Below, piece by piece: positions 1 to 5,993 of a DNA stretch of 13,241 nucleotides; the stretch's first letter is position 1; each line of letters opens with the position of its first letter. Below the pieces are notes generated by a model. That model made no database searches. It was not told the origin of the DNA and was given only the letters and a program-made list of their open reading frames with translations. This stretch comes from Candidatus Omnitrophota bacterium (GTDB lineage Bacteria > Omnitrophota > Omnitrophia > Omnitrophales > JACROU01). The position numbers were made by a program, and so were the translations under genes. The stretch lies in NCBI GenBank assembly GCA_016206875.1, contig JACQQR010000227.1, positions 1 through 13,241 of the forward strand, written 5' to 3'.

Positions 1-63
1 ATATATAGGCCCACAACCCCCTCCCCAAAGAAAATATAATTGTTTAGCCCCCTCGAGTTTCGC

Positions 64-227
64 GGCCCCTCTCCCTCGCGAAGCACAGGGATAGGGCCGG
101 ACGCCTGCCTGCCGGTAGGCAGGCGAAGCGCCGGGGTGAGGGTGCGGCACCAAACAAAACCCTCACCCCTTCCCCTCTCCTTGCCCGCCTCGGCGGGTCC
201 GCCTGTGGCGGAAAAGGGAGAGGGGCC
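64..227. repeat. nested inverted-repeat element (REP/MITE-like)
   Basis: Perfect 13-bp outer arms, GGCCCCTCTCCCT at 64-76 and its reverse complement at 215-227, enclose a series of further perfect hairpins: a 9-bp stem at 102-125 (CGCCTGCCT / AGGCAGGCG), an 11-bp stem at 133-143/159-169 (GGGGTGAGGGT / ACCCTCACCCC), a 6-bp stem at 184-197 (CCCGCC / GGCGGG) and a 6-bp stem at 198-212 (TCCGCC / GGCGGA). CCCCTCTCC occurs at both 66-74 and 172-180, so the right arm can pair with either copy. No transposase gene and no clear target-site duplication are visible. The structure suggests a dispersed non-autonomous repeat, though a copy number cannot be seen from one window. Confidence 0.65.
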
Positions 228-305
228 ACATGGAGGAGACAATAGCCTTTGATTACTCGAGAATGCTAAATAATTACAAGAAAATCAATCCCCTGCTATC
301 GAGGT

Positions 306-334
306 TTGACTTCATCCGGCAAGGATGCTACTGT
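306..334 (+). promoter_or_regulatory. candidate sigma-70 promoter of rpoN
   Basis: TTGACT at 306-311 (5 of 6 match to the -35 consensus) is followed after exactly 17 bases by TACTGT at 329-334, a weak -10 (3 of 6) preceded by TG at 326-327 as in extended -10 promoters. A start near 341 would give a leader of about 34 bases before the rpoN start codon at 375. It lies just outside the repeat element. Confidence 0.35.
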
Positions 335-374
335 GTTATCAGCGCATGATTCATGCCAAATATAGGGTAAAAAT

Positions 375-1844
375 ATGCAACAGCGACTTTCGCAGTTTCA
401 AGTACAAAAGCTGACTCTTTCTCCTCAGATCCGCCAGTATTTGAAGTTTCTTCAGCTTCCCGTGCAACAAATTGAGACTGTTTTAGAACAAGAAATGAAC
501 GATAACCCCGCTTTGGAGGTAACCCCCGAAGATCCCAGCGACGAGGCATTGCCAGATGACAATAAAGAGGAAACAAAAACAGGCGATGAGCAAAGCTCCG
601 AGGAAGTGGAGGAACTGAATTTTCAAGAACAATTAAAAAAATTGGATGAGTTGGATGAGAATTTCAAAGAATCTCTCTATACCGATTTTGCAAAAAACCC
701 CCGCGGGCGATCCTCTGAGGAGGACGAAAAGCAAACATTCTTACAATCCTTGATCACGCAAAAAGAAACGCTGCAGGATTTTCTTACTTTTCAAATGCAT
801 ATGCTTGAGTTAAGCGAGGAAGAAAAAACAATTGTCGAAGAAATTATTGGAAACACCAATGAAGACGGCTATTTAACCGCAACGGTTGAAGAAATTTCAG
901 CTTCCATCCAAAAAAGCCGGGAGAGTGTTGAAAACACGCTTCTCAAGGTTCAGCAAATGGACCCGCCCGGTGTTTTTGCGCGGTCGTTAGGTGAATGTCT
1001 CCTCATTCAACTATCCAGGCAGAGTATTGATACCCACCTGGCAAAAAATATTGTGCAAAATCATCTTGGCCTTTTAGAAAAAAGGGATTTTGGAAAGCTG
1101 TCAAAAAAGCTGAAAACATCCGTAGAGCACATTCAAGAAGCTTGCTCTCTCATCGCCCACTTAGACCCGAAACCTGGCCGCATGTTTTTTCGCGATGAGG
1201 CGTTATCCGTCATTCCCGATGCTTCTGTATATCGCGATCCGGAAAAAGACGAGTTAGTCATTGAAATGAATGAGGAACCCATCCCGCGATTACGCATCAA
1301 TCCCCAATTTAGAAAAATGCTCAAAGAAAAAGGCTGCGACGGCAAAACAAAAGAATTCCTTAAAAACAAAGTGAATTCGGCTCTTTGGCTCATCCGGGCG
1401 CTGGACCAACGTCAATCCACATTAAAAGAAATCACAAAACAGATCATACATTCCCAGGAAGATTTTTTTGAACAAGGGTTTGGCGCTTTAAAACCCCTAC
1501 GGCTAAAAGACATAGCGCAAAATTTAAATATTCATGAATCCACCGTCTCCAGAGCCATTTCCGGCAAGTACATTCGCACCCCTTTGGGAACCATTCCTTA
1601 CAAAAGCTTCTTCTCCACCAAGATGGAAAGCCTGGAAGGCAACGAATCGCAAAAAAGTATTATGGAGAAAATACGCAAATTAATTACTTCGGAAAGTTCT
1701 TCAAAGCCGTTGAGTGACGAGAAAATTGCGGAGCTTCTTCATACCGGGGGCATTAAAATAGCGCGGCGAACAACAGCGAAATACCGGGAACTTTTAAAAA
1801 TCCTCCCCTCTTACCTTCGAAAAAACACACCCAAACGGGCTTAG
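375..1844 (+). CDS. rpoN: RNA polymerase sigma-54 factor RpoN
   Basis: Alternative sigma factor that directs RNA polymerase to -24/-12 promoters and needs an AAA+ enhancer-binding activator to open DNA. The 489 residues match the usual family length. Residues 1-48 are the glutamine-rich activator-interacting region I (LTLSPQIRQYLKFLQLP, then NPALE). Residues 50-120 are the acidic linker. The core-binding domain follows at about 120-300, with conserved IGNTNEDGYL (158-167), MDPPGVFARSLGECL (195-209) and LDPKPGR (263-269). The helix-turn-helix lies around 375-405, and the RpoN box reads ARRTTAKYRE (463-472; the usual form has V in place of the second T). A Shine-Dalgarno-like AGGG at 364-367 is 7 bases before ATG. 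No lptB, hpf or ptsN neighbour is present. The gene converges on the glycoamylase-like gene, with 12 bp between the stops and no obvious terminator. Confidence 0.97.
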   Translation: MQQRLSQFQVQKLTLSPQIRQYLKFLQLPVQQIETVLEQEMNDNPALEVTPEDPSDEALPDDNKEETKTGDEQSSEEVEELNFQEQLKKLDELDENFKESLYTDFAKNPRGRSSEEDEKQTFLQSLITQKETLQDFLTFQMHMLELSEEEKTIVEEIIGNTNEDGYLTATVEEISASIQKSRESVENTLLKVQQMDPPGVFARSLGECLLIQLSRQSIDTHLAKNIVQNHLGLLEKRDFGKLSKKLKTSVEHIQEACSLIAHLDPKPGRMFFRDEALSVIPDASVYRDPEKDELVIEMNEEPIPRLRINPQFRKMLKEKGCDGKTKEFLKNKVNSALWLIRALDQRQSTLKEITKQIIHSQEDFFEQGFGALKPLRLKDIAQNLNIHESTVSRAISGKYIRTPLGTIPYKSFFSTKMESLEGNESQKSIMEKIRKLITSESSSKPLSDEKIAELLHTGGIKIARRTTAKYRELLKILPSYLRKNTPKRA

Positions 1845-1856
1845 CACCGCGTTCAT

Positions 1857-3761
1857 CTAATTATTATGGGTAAGCACCACTTCACCCAGGGCAAATGAAT
1901 CCGCATTTTGTTTTTCAAAATGCCAAATGAGCTTAGCCTCAGAGCCATTCTTATCCACATCATGAATTGCGGGAGAAATTCTTAATTTCGTCCCCCGTTG
2001 AGGCGTTACCTCGAAGAGCGCCCAAGGGATAGCCGCTTCCAAGGTATACCCGTCCGGCAGAATCTTGACTGAGGCATGCACGCTCGAACTGCCAACCGGG
2101 TCATAGCCGTGCGGCCATAACCATGATTTTACCCTTCCACTTTTACGTTCCCAGGAAAAACCGAATTGGTAATCTTTTTTGTTCTTCCAGCGAAAACCAT
2201 CATTTTGCGGGTCGATAAATAATTCCACCAAATCTTCTTTGTGAATGTCTCCGTGCTCTTGATTCGCCACAAACTGTTCATCATGAACTGTGCAAGCAAA
2301 ATACAAGCATTGTTCATCCCATTGGAAAGCAAATTTTCCGCTCAAATCCTTCGCTGATTCAATCACTCCGTATTCCATAAACCGGGAGGAATCCAACTCA
2401 ATGGCGGCCAGACCCTCCCATTCAATCAACCCCCCATCGATTGCGAGGGGAAACTTTTTGGCCGGGGCTTGAAAGGAGGGCGGCTTGGGTAATTCCAATG
2501 TTTTGTCGCCCGGGCGAAACCCGATTTTTGCCATAGCCCGTTTCACGAAAGAAAGCCGCATGAAATAATTCCATACAAAACCTGTTTTATAATTTTCAAT
2601 CATCACTAACATGGGTCCTTGATCAATCCCTAAAACGTAGGGAGAAACCCAATCCGGCTCGAAATTAAAAGCATCCGCAAATCCGTATCTTCCCCAAACC
2701 TTGTTACGGAATTTTTCATAAAGCTCCCGGGCGAACTGAATCGAAAGCTCCGGTGTAAATACAATAGAGCTAATCGCTGCCGTGGGCGCCACGGTGCCGT
2801 CATGTACGGCTCCACCCGGTTCAGCGCCGTAAGCCCGATAGCCGGCCGGGCCATCGCTAGCCGTAAGGCCCCAAGTATGTTCTGAATAAGTCTGATAATG
2901 GTTTCTTTGATCTAGGCAAAATAGGCGGTTGGCCAATGTCGCGTTCATAGAATTTTTAAAGTAATTGGCCTCGCCATCGGTCTTCCCACGGAAATCAATC
3001 CAACAATGAGAGTACTGATGCGTAAAAAGCGGCGGCGAGGCCATGAGGATATAAGGCCCGTACGCCATGATTTTTCGCTTTACTGCCTTCCAGGACCGAG
3101 CGGAAATAGGATGCCTGGATGAGCCAATCGCCAAAAAATAAAGAATCATACTTTCGTTGTATGAATCCCAGCGAGGTGTTAAAAACCCGGTTTCAGGCTT
3201 CCAACCCATGGCCAAGGCAGCGCCCCCGTTCAGCATCCATGGAAAATCCACCCGGCTATAGAGCTCATGGGCAATTTCTTCCACTTCCGTGCCTTTAAAA
3301 TATTCAGCGGCGAAAAGTGCGCCTGCTAAAAACAAAGCTGTATCAATACTGGAGACCTCTGAATTCCAGGCTCGTTTTCCTTCTTCCATATCCAGAAAAT
3401 GATAAAAAAATCCGTGCTCCTCGGGGGCGTGATCCCGGAAAAATTTGAGAGTTTTGAGAGTTCTGTAATAACCTTCGGCTCTGGAAATCCATTTATTTTG
3501 AATTCCAATTGGATAGGCTGTTAATGCAAAACCGACCGCGGCAATACTGGCCACAGGGTCGCCGCCGCCTTTAAAATTAAATGCCTTATCACGCACTAAT
3601 CCATTTTGAGGATTTGCCTCATTCCAAAAATAATTAAAACATTTTTTTTGAACTAAATTGAGGAGTTCCCGGTCAGATAAACTCGCCGGAGATGCCCCAA
3701 TATCATAAAGAAAACTAAATGGGATAAAGAAAATCAGAAGAAGCAAAGTTAGGCGTTTCAC
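1857..3761 (-). CDS. secreted glycoamylase-like (COG5368/GH144-related) protein with C-terminal CBM9-like domain
   Basis: Likely exported glycan-active enzyme. Counting from the GTG at 3761, residues 4-19 are hydrophobic and GASPA (22-26) could be a signal-peptidase site. The (alpha/alpha)-barrel glycoamylase signature runs through VSSIDTALFLAG (136-147), WDSYNES (198-204), FTHQYSHCWIDFRG (246-259), EHTWGLTASDGPAGY (294-308), DGTVAPTAA (321-329), GIDQGP (378-383) and IENY (388-391). This family includes GH144 endo-beta-1,2-glucanases, but the substrate cannot be fixed from sequence. Residues about 438-632 resemble a CBM9/DOMON-like carbohydrate-binding module (IDG..EW, LYFACTVHDE, DLVELFIDP). 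The reading frame is open to an ATG at 3794, but nothing like a ribosome site precedes that ATG. GTG 3761 has GGAG seven bases upstream (3769-3772) and gives a cleaner signal peptide (MKRLTLLLLI), so I prefer it. Some substrate-binding families share the fold, so activity is not certain. Confidence 0.85.
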   Translation of the reverse strand: MKRLTLLLLIFFIPFSFLYDIGASPASLSDRELLNLVQKKCFNYFWNEANPQNGLVRDKAFNFKGGGDPVASIAAVGFALTAYPIGIQNKWISRAEGYYRTLKTLKFFRDHAPEEHGFFYHFLDMEEGKRAWNSEVSSIDTALFLAGALFAAEYFKGTEVEEIAHELYSRVDFPWMLNGGAALAMGWKPETGFLTPRWDSYNESMILYFLAIGSSRHPISARSWKAVKRKIMAYGPYILMASPPLFTHQYSHCWIDFRGKTDGEANYFKNSMNATLANRLFCLDQRNHYQTYSEHTWGLTASDGPAGYRAYGAEPGGAVHDGTVAPTAAISSIVFTPELSIQFARELYEKFRNKVWGRYGFADAFNFEPDWVSPYVLGIDQGPMLVMIENYKTGFVWNYFMRLSFVKRAMAKIGFRPGDKTLELPKPPSFQAPAKKFPLAIDGGLIEWEGLAAIELDSSRFMEYGVIESAKDLSGKFAFQWDEQCLYFACTVHDEQFVANQEHGDIHKEDLVELFIDPQNDGFRWKNKKDYQFGFSWERKSGRVKSWLWPHGYDPVGSSSVHASVKILPDGYTLEAAIPWALFEVTPQRGTKLRISPAIHDVDKNGSEAKLIWHFEKQNADSFALGEVVLTHNN

Positions 3762-3768
3762 CCTATCA

Positions 3769-3772
3769 CTCC
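3769..3772 (-). promoter_or_regulatory. Shine-Dalgarno site deciding the glycoamylase-like start
   Basis: GGAG on the minus strand, seven bases before GTG at 3761. The upstream ATG at 3794 is preceded by CTTCACCTCCCCAACAG, which has no purine-rich element, so the GTG start is the better-supported one. Confidence 0.55.
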
Positions 3773-3819
3773 ATGATACCCGGAATCGTTTCATCTGTTG
3801 GGGAGGTGAAGATGTAAAT

Positions 3820-3891
3820 AGCCCACGATCAGAATCGAACTGATGACCTGCGCATTACGAGGGCGCTGCTCTACCCCTGAGCTACGTGGGC
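3820..3891 (-). tRNA. tRNA-Thr (anticodon CGT)
   Basis: Full cloverleaf on the minus strand, 72 nt. The acceptor stem is GCCCACG/CGTGGGC with discriminator T. The D-arm is GCTC/GAGC. The anticodon loop CTCGTAA carries CGT, reading ACG threonine codons. The T-arm is ATCAG-TTCGATT-CTGAT, and the variable loop AGGTC is standard. CCA is not encoded (TATTTAC follows). The anticodon stem GCGCC/TGCGC has four pairs and an unpaired C/T at its loop-closing position 31:39. The 3' end is 58 bp upstream of the glycoamylase-like GTG, with no hairpin/T-tract between, so read-through into that gene is possible. Confidence 0.93.
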
Positions 3892-3951
3892 AAATTAACG
3901 GATTCAGAAAATCAAATGTTTTGCGGTACCACCGCGTACCCATAATAATAA

Positions 3952-4101
3952 CTGAATCTTTGCAAAATGACCTGATTGCCTGTCATTCCCGCGAAAGCGG
4001 GAATCCAGCGACTTTGTTTTTCAGACAATGCCAAAGTCACTGGCTGCCGTATTCTCGGCTGCGACAACATTAAAGAGAAAACCTATTTTGCAAAGATTCA
4101 G
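3952..4101. mobile_element. 150-bp MITE-like inverted-repeat element beside tRNA-Thr
   Basis: Terminal inverted repeats CTGAATCTTTGCAAAAT (3952-3968) and its perfect reverse complement (4085-4101) are bracketed by TAATAA on both sides (3946-3951 and 4102-4107), a possible 6-bp target-site duplication in an A/T-rich context. The interior is itself a quasi-palindrome. Each arm has TGTC, then a hairpin, then CCAGYGACTTTG (left 3981-4016, right on the other strand 4066-4032). The left hairpin is ATTCCCGC-GAAA-GCGGGAAT (3985-4004). The right one (GCAGCCG...CGGCAGC, 6 of 7 pairs) differs in sequence but sits in the equivalent place. It has no coding capacity. It resembles non-autonomous elements mobilised in trans by a transposase encoded elsewhere, which is inference. 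Confidence 0.65.
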
Positions 4102-4179
4102 TAATAAAATTGACGCGGTATCGGGCGAGATATTAGCAGAATTTATTTGTTTTTCAAGTGAAGTGAACTGACTAACTAC

Positions 4180-4533
4180 TCAAGTTAAAAGTAACTTGGC
4201 GGAAATTTTTTGGAGGTGATCGGATAAAATTCCGATTTCTTCGGGGGTGATCCTATCTAAATGGATGCCCATCGTAATCAGCACGTTCCCAGTGAGCTCT
4301 CCTGCCAGACGTTCGGCAAGCCGTAATGTCCATTCTCCTTCTTTATGTCCTGACAACGTAATCAAGGAGGCGAAGGCACGGCCGGACTTTGGGTCCACTG
4401 AGCCGAGAGCGCAAGCGCCGATATGCCCTTTGCCTCCCGTAACGTGAATACACCAATCCTTCCCAACCCTTTGTGTTTCTACATGCAATTGCGTTCTTCC
4501 TTTTCCTATTCTAATGTTCACTAGGTTTGTCAT
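4180..4533 (-). CDS. LpdD-like small protein (UbiD-system accessory family)
   Basis: A 117-residue cytoplasmic protein without signal or membrane segment. The pattern TGGKGHIGACALG (32-44), LITLSGHKEGEW (57-68) with a following alanine-rich helix, and ITMGIHLDRITPEEI (86-100) matches from memory the LpdD-like family. Members accompany UbiD-type decarboxylases (gallate decarboxylase LpdC in lactobacilli) and have been proposed to act as prenylated-flavin chaperones. No ubiD or ubiX homologue is in this window, so its partner is unknown and a different role is possible. Its ATG overlaps the TGA of the preceding small gene (ATGA, 4-bp overlap), which indicates translational coupling and shared transcription from the CRP-type promoter upstream. 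The assignment rests on motif recognition only. Confidence 0.65.
   Translation of the reverse strand: MTNLVNIRIGKGRTQLHVETQRVGKDWCIHVTGGKGHIGACALGSVDPKSGRAFASLITLSGHKEGEWTLRLAERLAGELTGNVLITMGIHLDRITPEEIGILSDHLQKISAKLLLT
4181..4198 (-). terminator. weak hairpin over the LpdD-like stop codon
   Basis: A perfect 7-bp stem CAAGTTA / TAACTTG (4181-4187 and 4192-4198) with a 4-base loop overlaps the end of the LpdD-like gene. It is A/T-rich and not followed by a proper T-tract, so a terminator role is doubtful. It could simply stabilise the 3' end. Confidence 0.2.
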
Positions 4534-4742
4534 TCCCCATTATCTTCCAGCATGGGTTGATATTCACTAGCCAACGCAAAAACTATTACTTCACTACCTT
4601 GTGACTCAATGGGCGGCTCATAAATAACCACATTCGATTCCCCGGCAGTTGCATCGAAAATGAATAAATTTCCCCACAGGAATAACAGCCCGAAAAATAA
4701 GACTCCAACTCTAAATCCACGTCGAATCCCTTTCGAATTCAT
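4530..4742 (-). CDS. small exported peptide, function unknown
   Basis: Seventy residues. A basic start (MNSKGIRRGFR) is followed by a hydrophobic stretch at 12-29 and a plausible signal-peptidase site after ATA (31-33), leaving a mature peptide of about 37 acidic residues. I do not recognise the family. The frame extends upstream to 4769, but ATG 4742 is preceded by a strong GGGAGGT (4751-4757) nine bases away, so this start is chosen. It is the first gene after the CRP-type operator and is coupled by a 4-bp overlap to the LpdD-like gene. The hydrophobic segment could instead be a retained membrane anchor. Confidence 0.6.
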   Translation of the reverse strand: MNSKGIRRGFRVGVLFFGLLFLWGNLFIFDATAGESNVVIYEPPIESQGSEVIVFALASEYQPMLEDNGE

Positions 4743-4751
4743 GATTAGCCA

Positions 4752-4757
4752 CCTCCC
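4752..4757 (-). promoter_or_regulatory. strong ribosome-binding site of the small exported peptide
   Basis: GGGAGG on the minus strand, nine bases before ATG 4742. It supports this very short frame being a real gene and fixes the start at 4742 rather than at 4769. Confidence 0.6.
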
Positions 4758-4818
4758 TGCACTAACCATTCAAATCCAGATTTTCAATTTCTAAATTTGG
4801 ATTTTTTATCTAAAAGTA

Positions 4819-4824
4819 AGTGTA
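4819..4824 (-). promoter_or_regulatory. candidate -10 of a class II CRP-dependent promoter
   Basis: TACACT on the minus strand (4 of 6 match to TATAAT). If transcription starts near 4812, this hexamer occupies -12 to -7 and the centre of the palindrome at 4846-4861 lies at -41.5. That is the spacing of class II CRP-activated promoters, in which the activator replaces the -35 element. The 5' leader of the small exported-peptide gene would be about 70 bases. Confidence 0.4.
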
Positions 4825-4845
4825 TGCGAGGCTGGAAAGGTTCTC

Positions 4846-4861
4846 TGTGACAAATGTCACA
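4846..4861. promoter_or_regulatory. perfect CRP/FNR-type operator
   Basis: TGTGA-CAAATG-TCACA matches the Escherichia coli CRP half-sites TGTGA-N6-TCACA exactly. The symmetry extends to an 18-bp palindrome, CTGTGACAAATGTCACAG (4845-4862), with only the central two bases outside it. It lies 104 bases upstream of the exported-peptide start and about 42 bases downstream of the DUF2934 stop. The regulator is not in the window; a CRP/FNR-superfamily protein is the expected partner. Confidence 0.6.
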
Positions 4862-4903
4862 GTAACAGGAATGTGTTAGGAAAACAGGCACAAATAAGAG
4901 AAA

Positions 4904-5092
4904 TCAATCGCAAGGGCAGGGTTCATGGGAACGTAAAATACGCTCCGCCTCAAACCAATGCTCTAGATTTTTTCCATCTGAACGGCCATCCTTTTCCCAA
5001 AGTTCGTGTGCCAATTTTTCGACCTGAGCCTGTCTGGATTTTTCTTCGGAAAAGAACGGTTTTCTAAATTTTCGGGATGAAGGCGCAGTCAT
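4904..5092 (-). CDS. DUF2934 domain small protein
   Basis: Sixty-two residues. Residues about 22-54 (VEKLAHELWEKDGRSDG, then NLEHWFEAE) match the DUF2934 pattern of a short helical domain usually read as A-x-x-L-[YW]-E-x-x-G-x-x-x-G-x-x-x-x-x-W-x-x-A-E. The biochemical role of the family is not known. A TTG at 5110 would add six residues, but ATG 5092 has GGAAGG (5099-5104) six bases upstream and is preferred. It lies 90 bp downstream of fabI on the same strand and could be co-transcribed with it. The short tail ends in CPCD. Confidence 0.75.
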   Translation of the reverse strand: MTAPSSRKFRKPFFSEEKSRQAQVEKLAHELWEKDGRSDGKNLEHWFEAERILRSHEPCPCD

Positions 5093-5182
5093 AACCCACC
5101 TTCCTTTCAATTTGCACTCTCAAATGAAGTCTACCTGATAAATTGAAGGGGGAAGGTGTTTTTATGGAATTATTTTTGGAAA

Positions 5183-5980
5183 TTATTTTGCAAGACCCAG
5201 CTCGGCGGGAGGCGCGCCCATAATAAAGTATCCGCAGTCCACATGCAGTATTTCTCCCGTGATTCCGCTCGACAGAGAACTGACCAGATACAACGCGGCA
5301 TCCCCCACTTCCTTGCCTTCCACATTTCTTTTAAGCGGGGAAACTTTTCCGGAATACTCCAGCATGGAATCAATGTCTCCTACCGCTGAAGAGGCTAATG
5401 TTTTTTGCGGCCCGGCCGAAATGGCATTTACACGGATGTTCTGAGGGCCCAAATCATAAGCCAGATATCGAACCGAGCATTCAAGCGCCGCTTTGGCCAC
5501 TCCCATTACATTGTAATTGGGAATCACCTTCTCACTGCCCAAATAACTGAGCGTCACAATGGCGCCTCCGGAGGGCATGAGTTCTGAAGCCCCTTTCGCC
5601 ATGGGAATCAGGCTATATGCACTGACCCCCAGCGCCAGTTCGAAGCCTTTGCGTGAAGTATGAATGAAACGGCCTTTTAAATCTTCCATGTTGGCAAAGG
5701 CTATGGAATGCACAAAAAAATCGATGGAGCCGTATTCCTTTTGGATGGCCGCAAAACCGCTTTGAATGGAGCTGTCACTAGAGGCATCCATAGGAGACAA
5801 AAATTGAATTTGGTGGGATTCTGCAACTTTTTTAATGCGGCGTTCAACAGCCGGCACAGGCAAATAAGTAAGCCCTACAGTGGCTCCGGCGTCCAACAGG
5901 GATCGTACAATATGAGTCGCATAAGAATATTCATTCACAACTCCCGTGACAATTCCTTTTTTTCCTTTCAAAAGTGACAT
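5183..5980 (-). CDS. fabI: enoyl-[acyl-carrier-protein] reductase (NADH) FabI
   Basis: Catalyses the last reduction of each fatty-acid elongation cycle, trans-2-enoyl-ACP to acyl-ACP. The 265-residue SDR fold has GVVNEYSYA (13-21) as the atypical FabI nucleotide loop and HSIAFANMEDL (91-101). The catalytic residues Tyr146, Tyr156 and Lys163 lie in SYLG and NYNVMGVAK, the same numbers as in E. coli FabI. ISAGP (187-191) and a GITGE..HVD end (239-248) also fit. Motifs are closest to the Firmicute type, so alanine at 94 (glycine 93 in E. coli) is normal for that branch and not a resistance change. The frame is open to 6055, but that would run into the translocase gene. ATG 5980 has AAGGA (5988-5992) seven bases upstream. 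It starts 13 bp after the translocase stop and is probably in its operon. Confidence 0.95.
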   Translation of the reverse strand: MSLLKGKKGIVTGVVNEYSYATHIVRSLLDAGATVGLTYLPVPAVERRIKKVAESHQIQFLSPMDASSDSSIQSGFAAIQKEYGSIDFFVHSIAFANMEDLKGRFIHTSRKGFELALGVSAYSLIPMAKGASELMPSGGAIVTLSYLGSEKVIPNYNVMGVAKAALECSVRYLAYDLGPQNIRVNAISAGPQKTLASSAVGDIDSMLEYSGKVSPLKRNVEGKEVGDAALYLVSSLSSGITGEILHVDCGYFIMGAPPAELGLAK

Positions 5981-5993
5981 AACATTTTCCTTT

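Larger units (their letters stand above)
1..374. other. non-coding region upstream of rpoN
   Basis: No credible gene is seen in this stretch. The short open frames at 40-252 (+) and 44-229 (-) lie across the inverted-repeat element at 64-227 and have the proline/arginine-rich composition expected from GC-rich repeats. Positions 1-63 are a C-rich and A/T-rich stretch without recognisable signal. Positions 228-305 are unremarkable. A candidate sigma-70 promoter for rpoN lies at 306-334. Confidence 0.7.

Noticed and set aside
40..252. 70-residue open frame at the left end
   Set aside because: It coincides with the inverted-repeat element and has only repeat-derived composition.
3985..4004. ATTCCC-N8-GGGAAT as a Neisseria dRS3 repeat
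   Set aside because: The pattern fits, but the same hairpin occurs in many unrelated bacteria and nothing else here points to Neisseria.
4845..4862. Palindrome as a rho-independent terminator of the DUF2934 gene
   Set aside because: The arms are separated by only two bases, so a hairpin loop is strained, and no T-tract follows on either strand. The exact CRP half-sites explain it better.
5697..5708. Alanine in FabI at the position of the E. coli triclosan-resistance residue Gly93
   Set aside because: Alanine is the normal residue in Firmicute-type FabI, so this is not a resistance signature.
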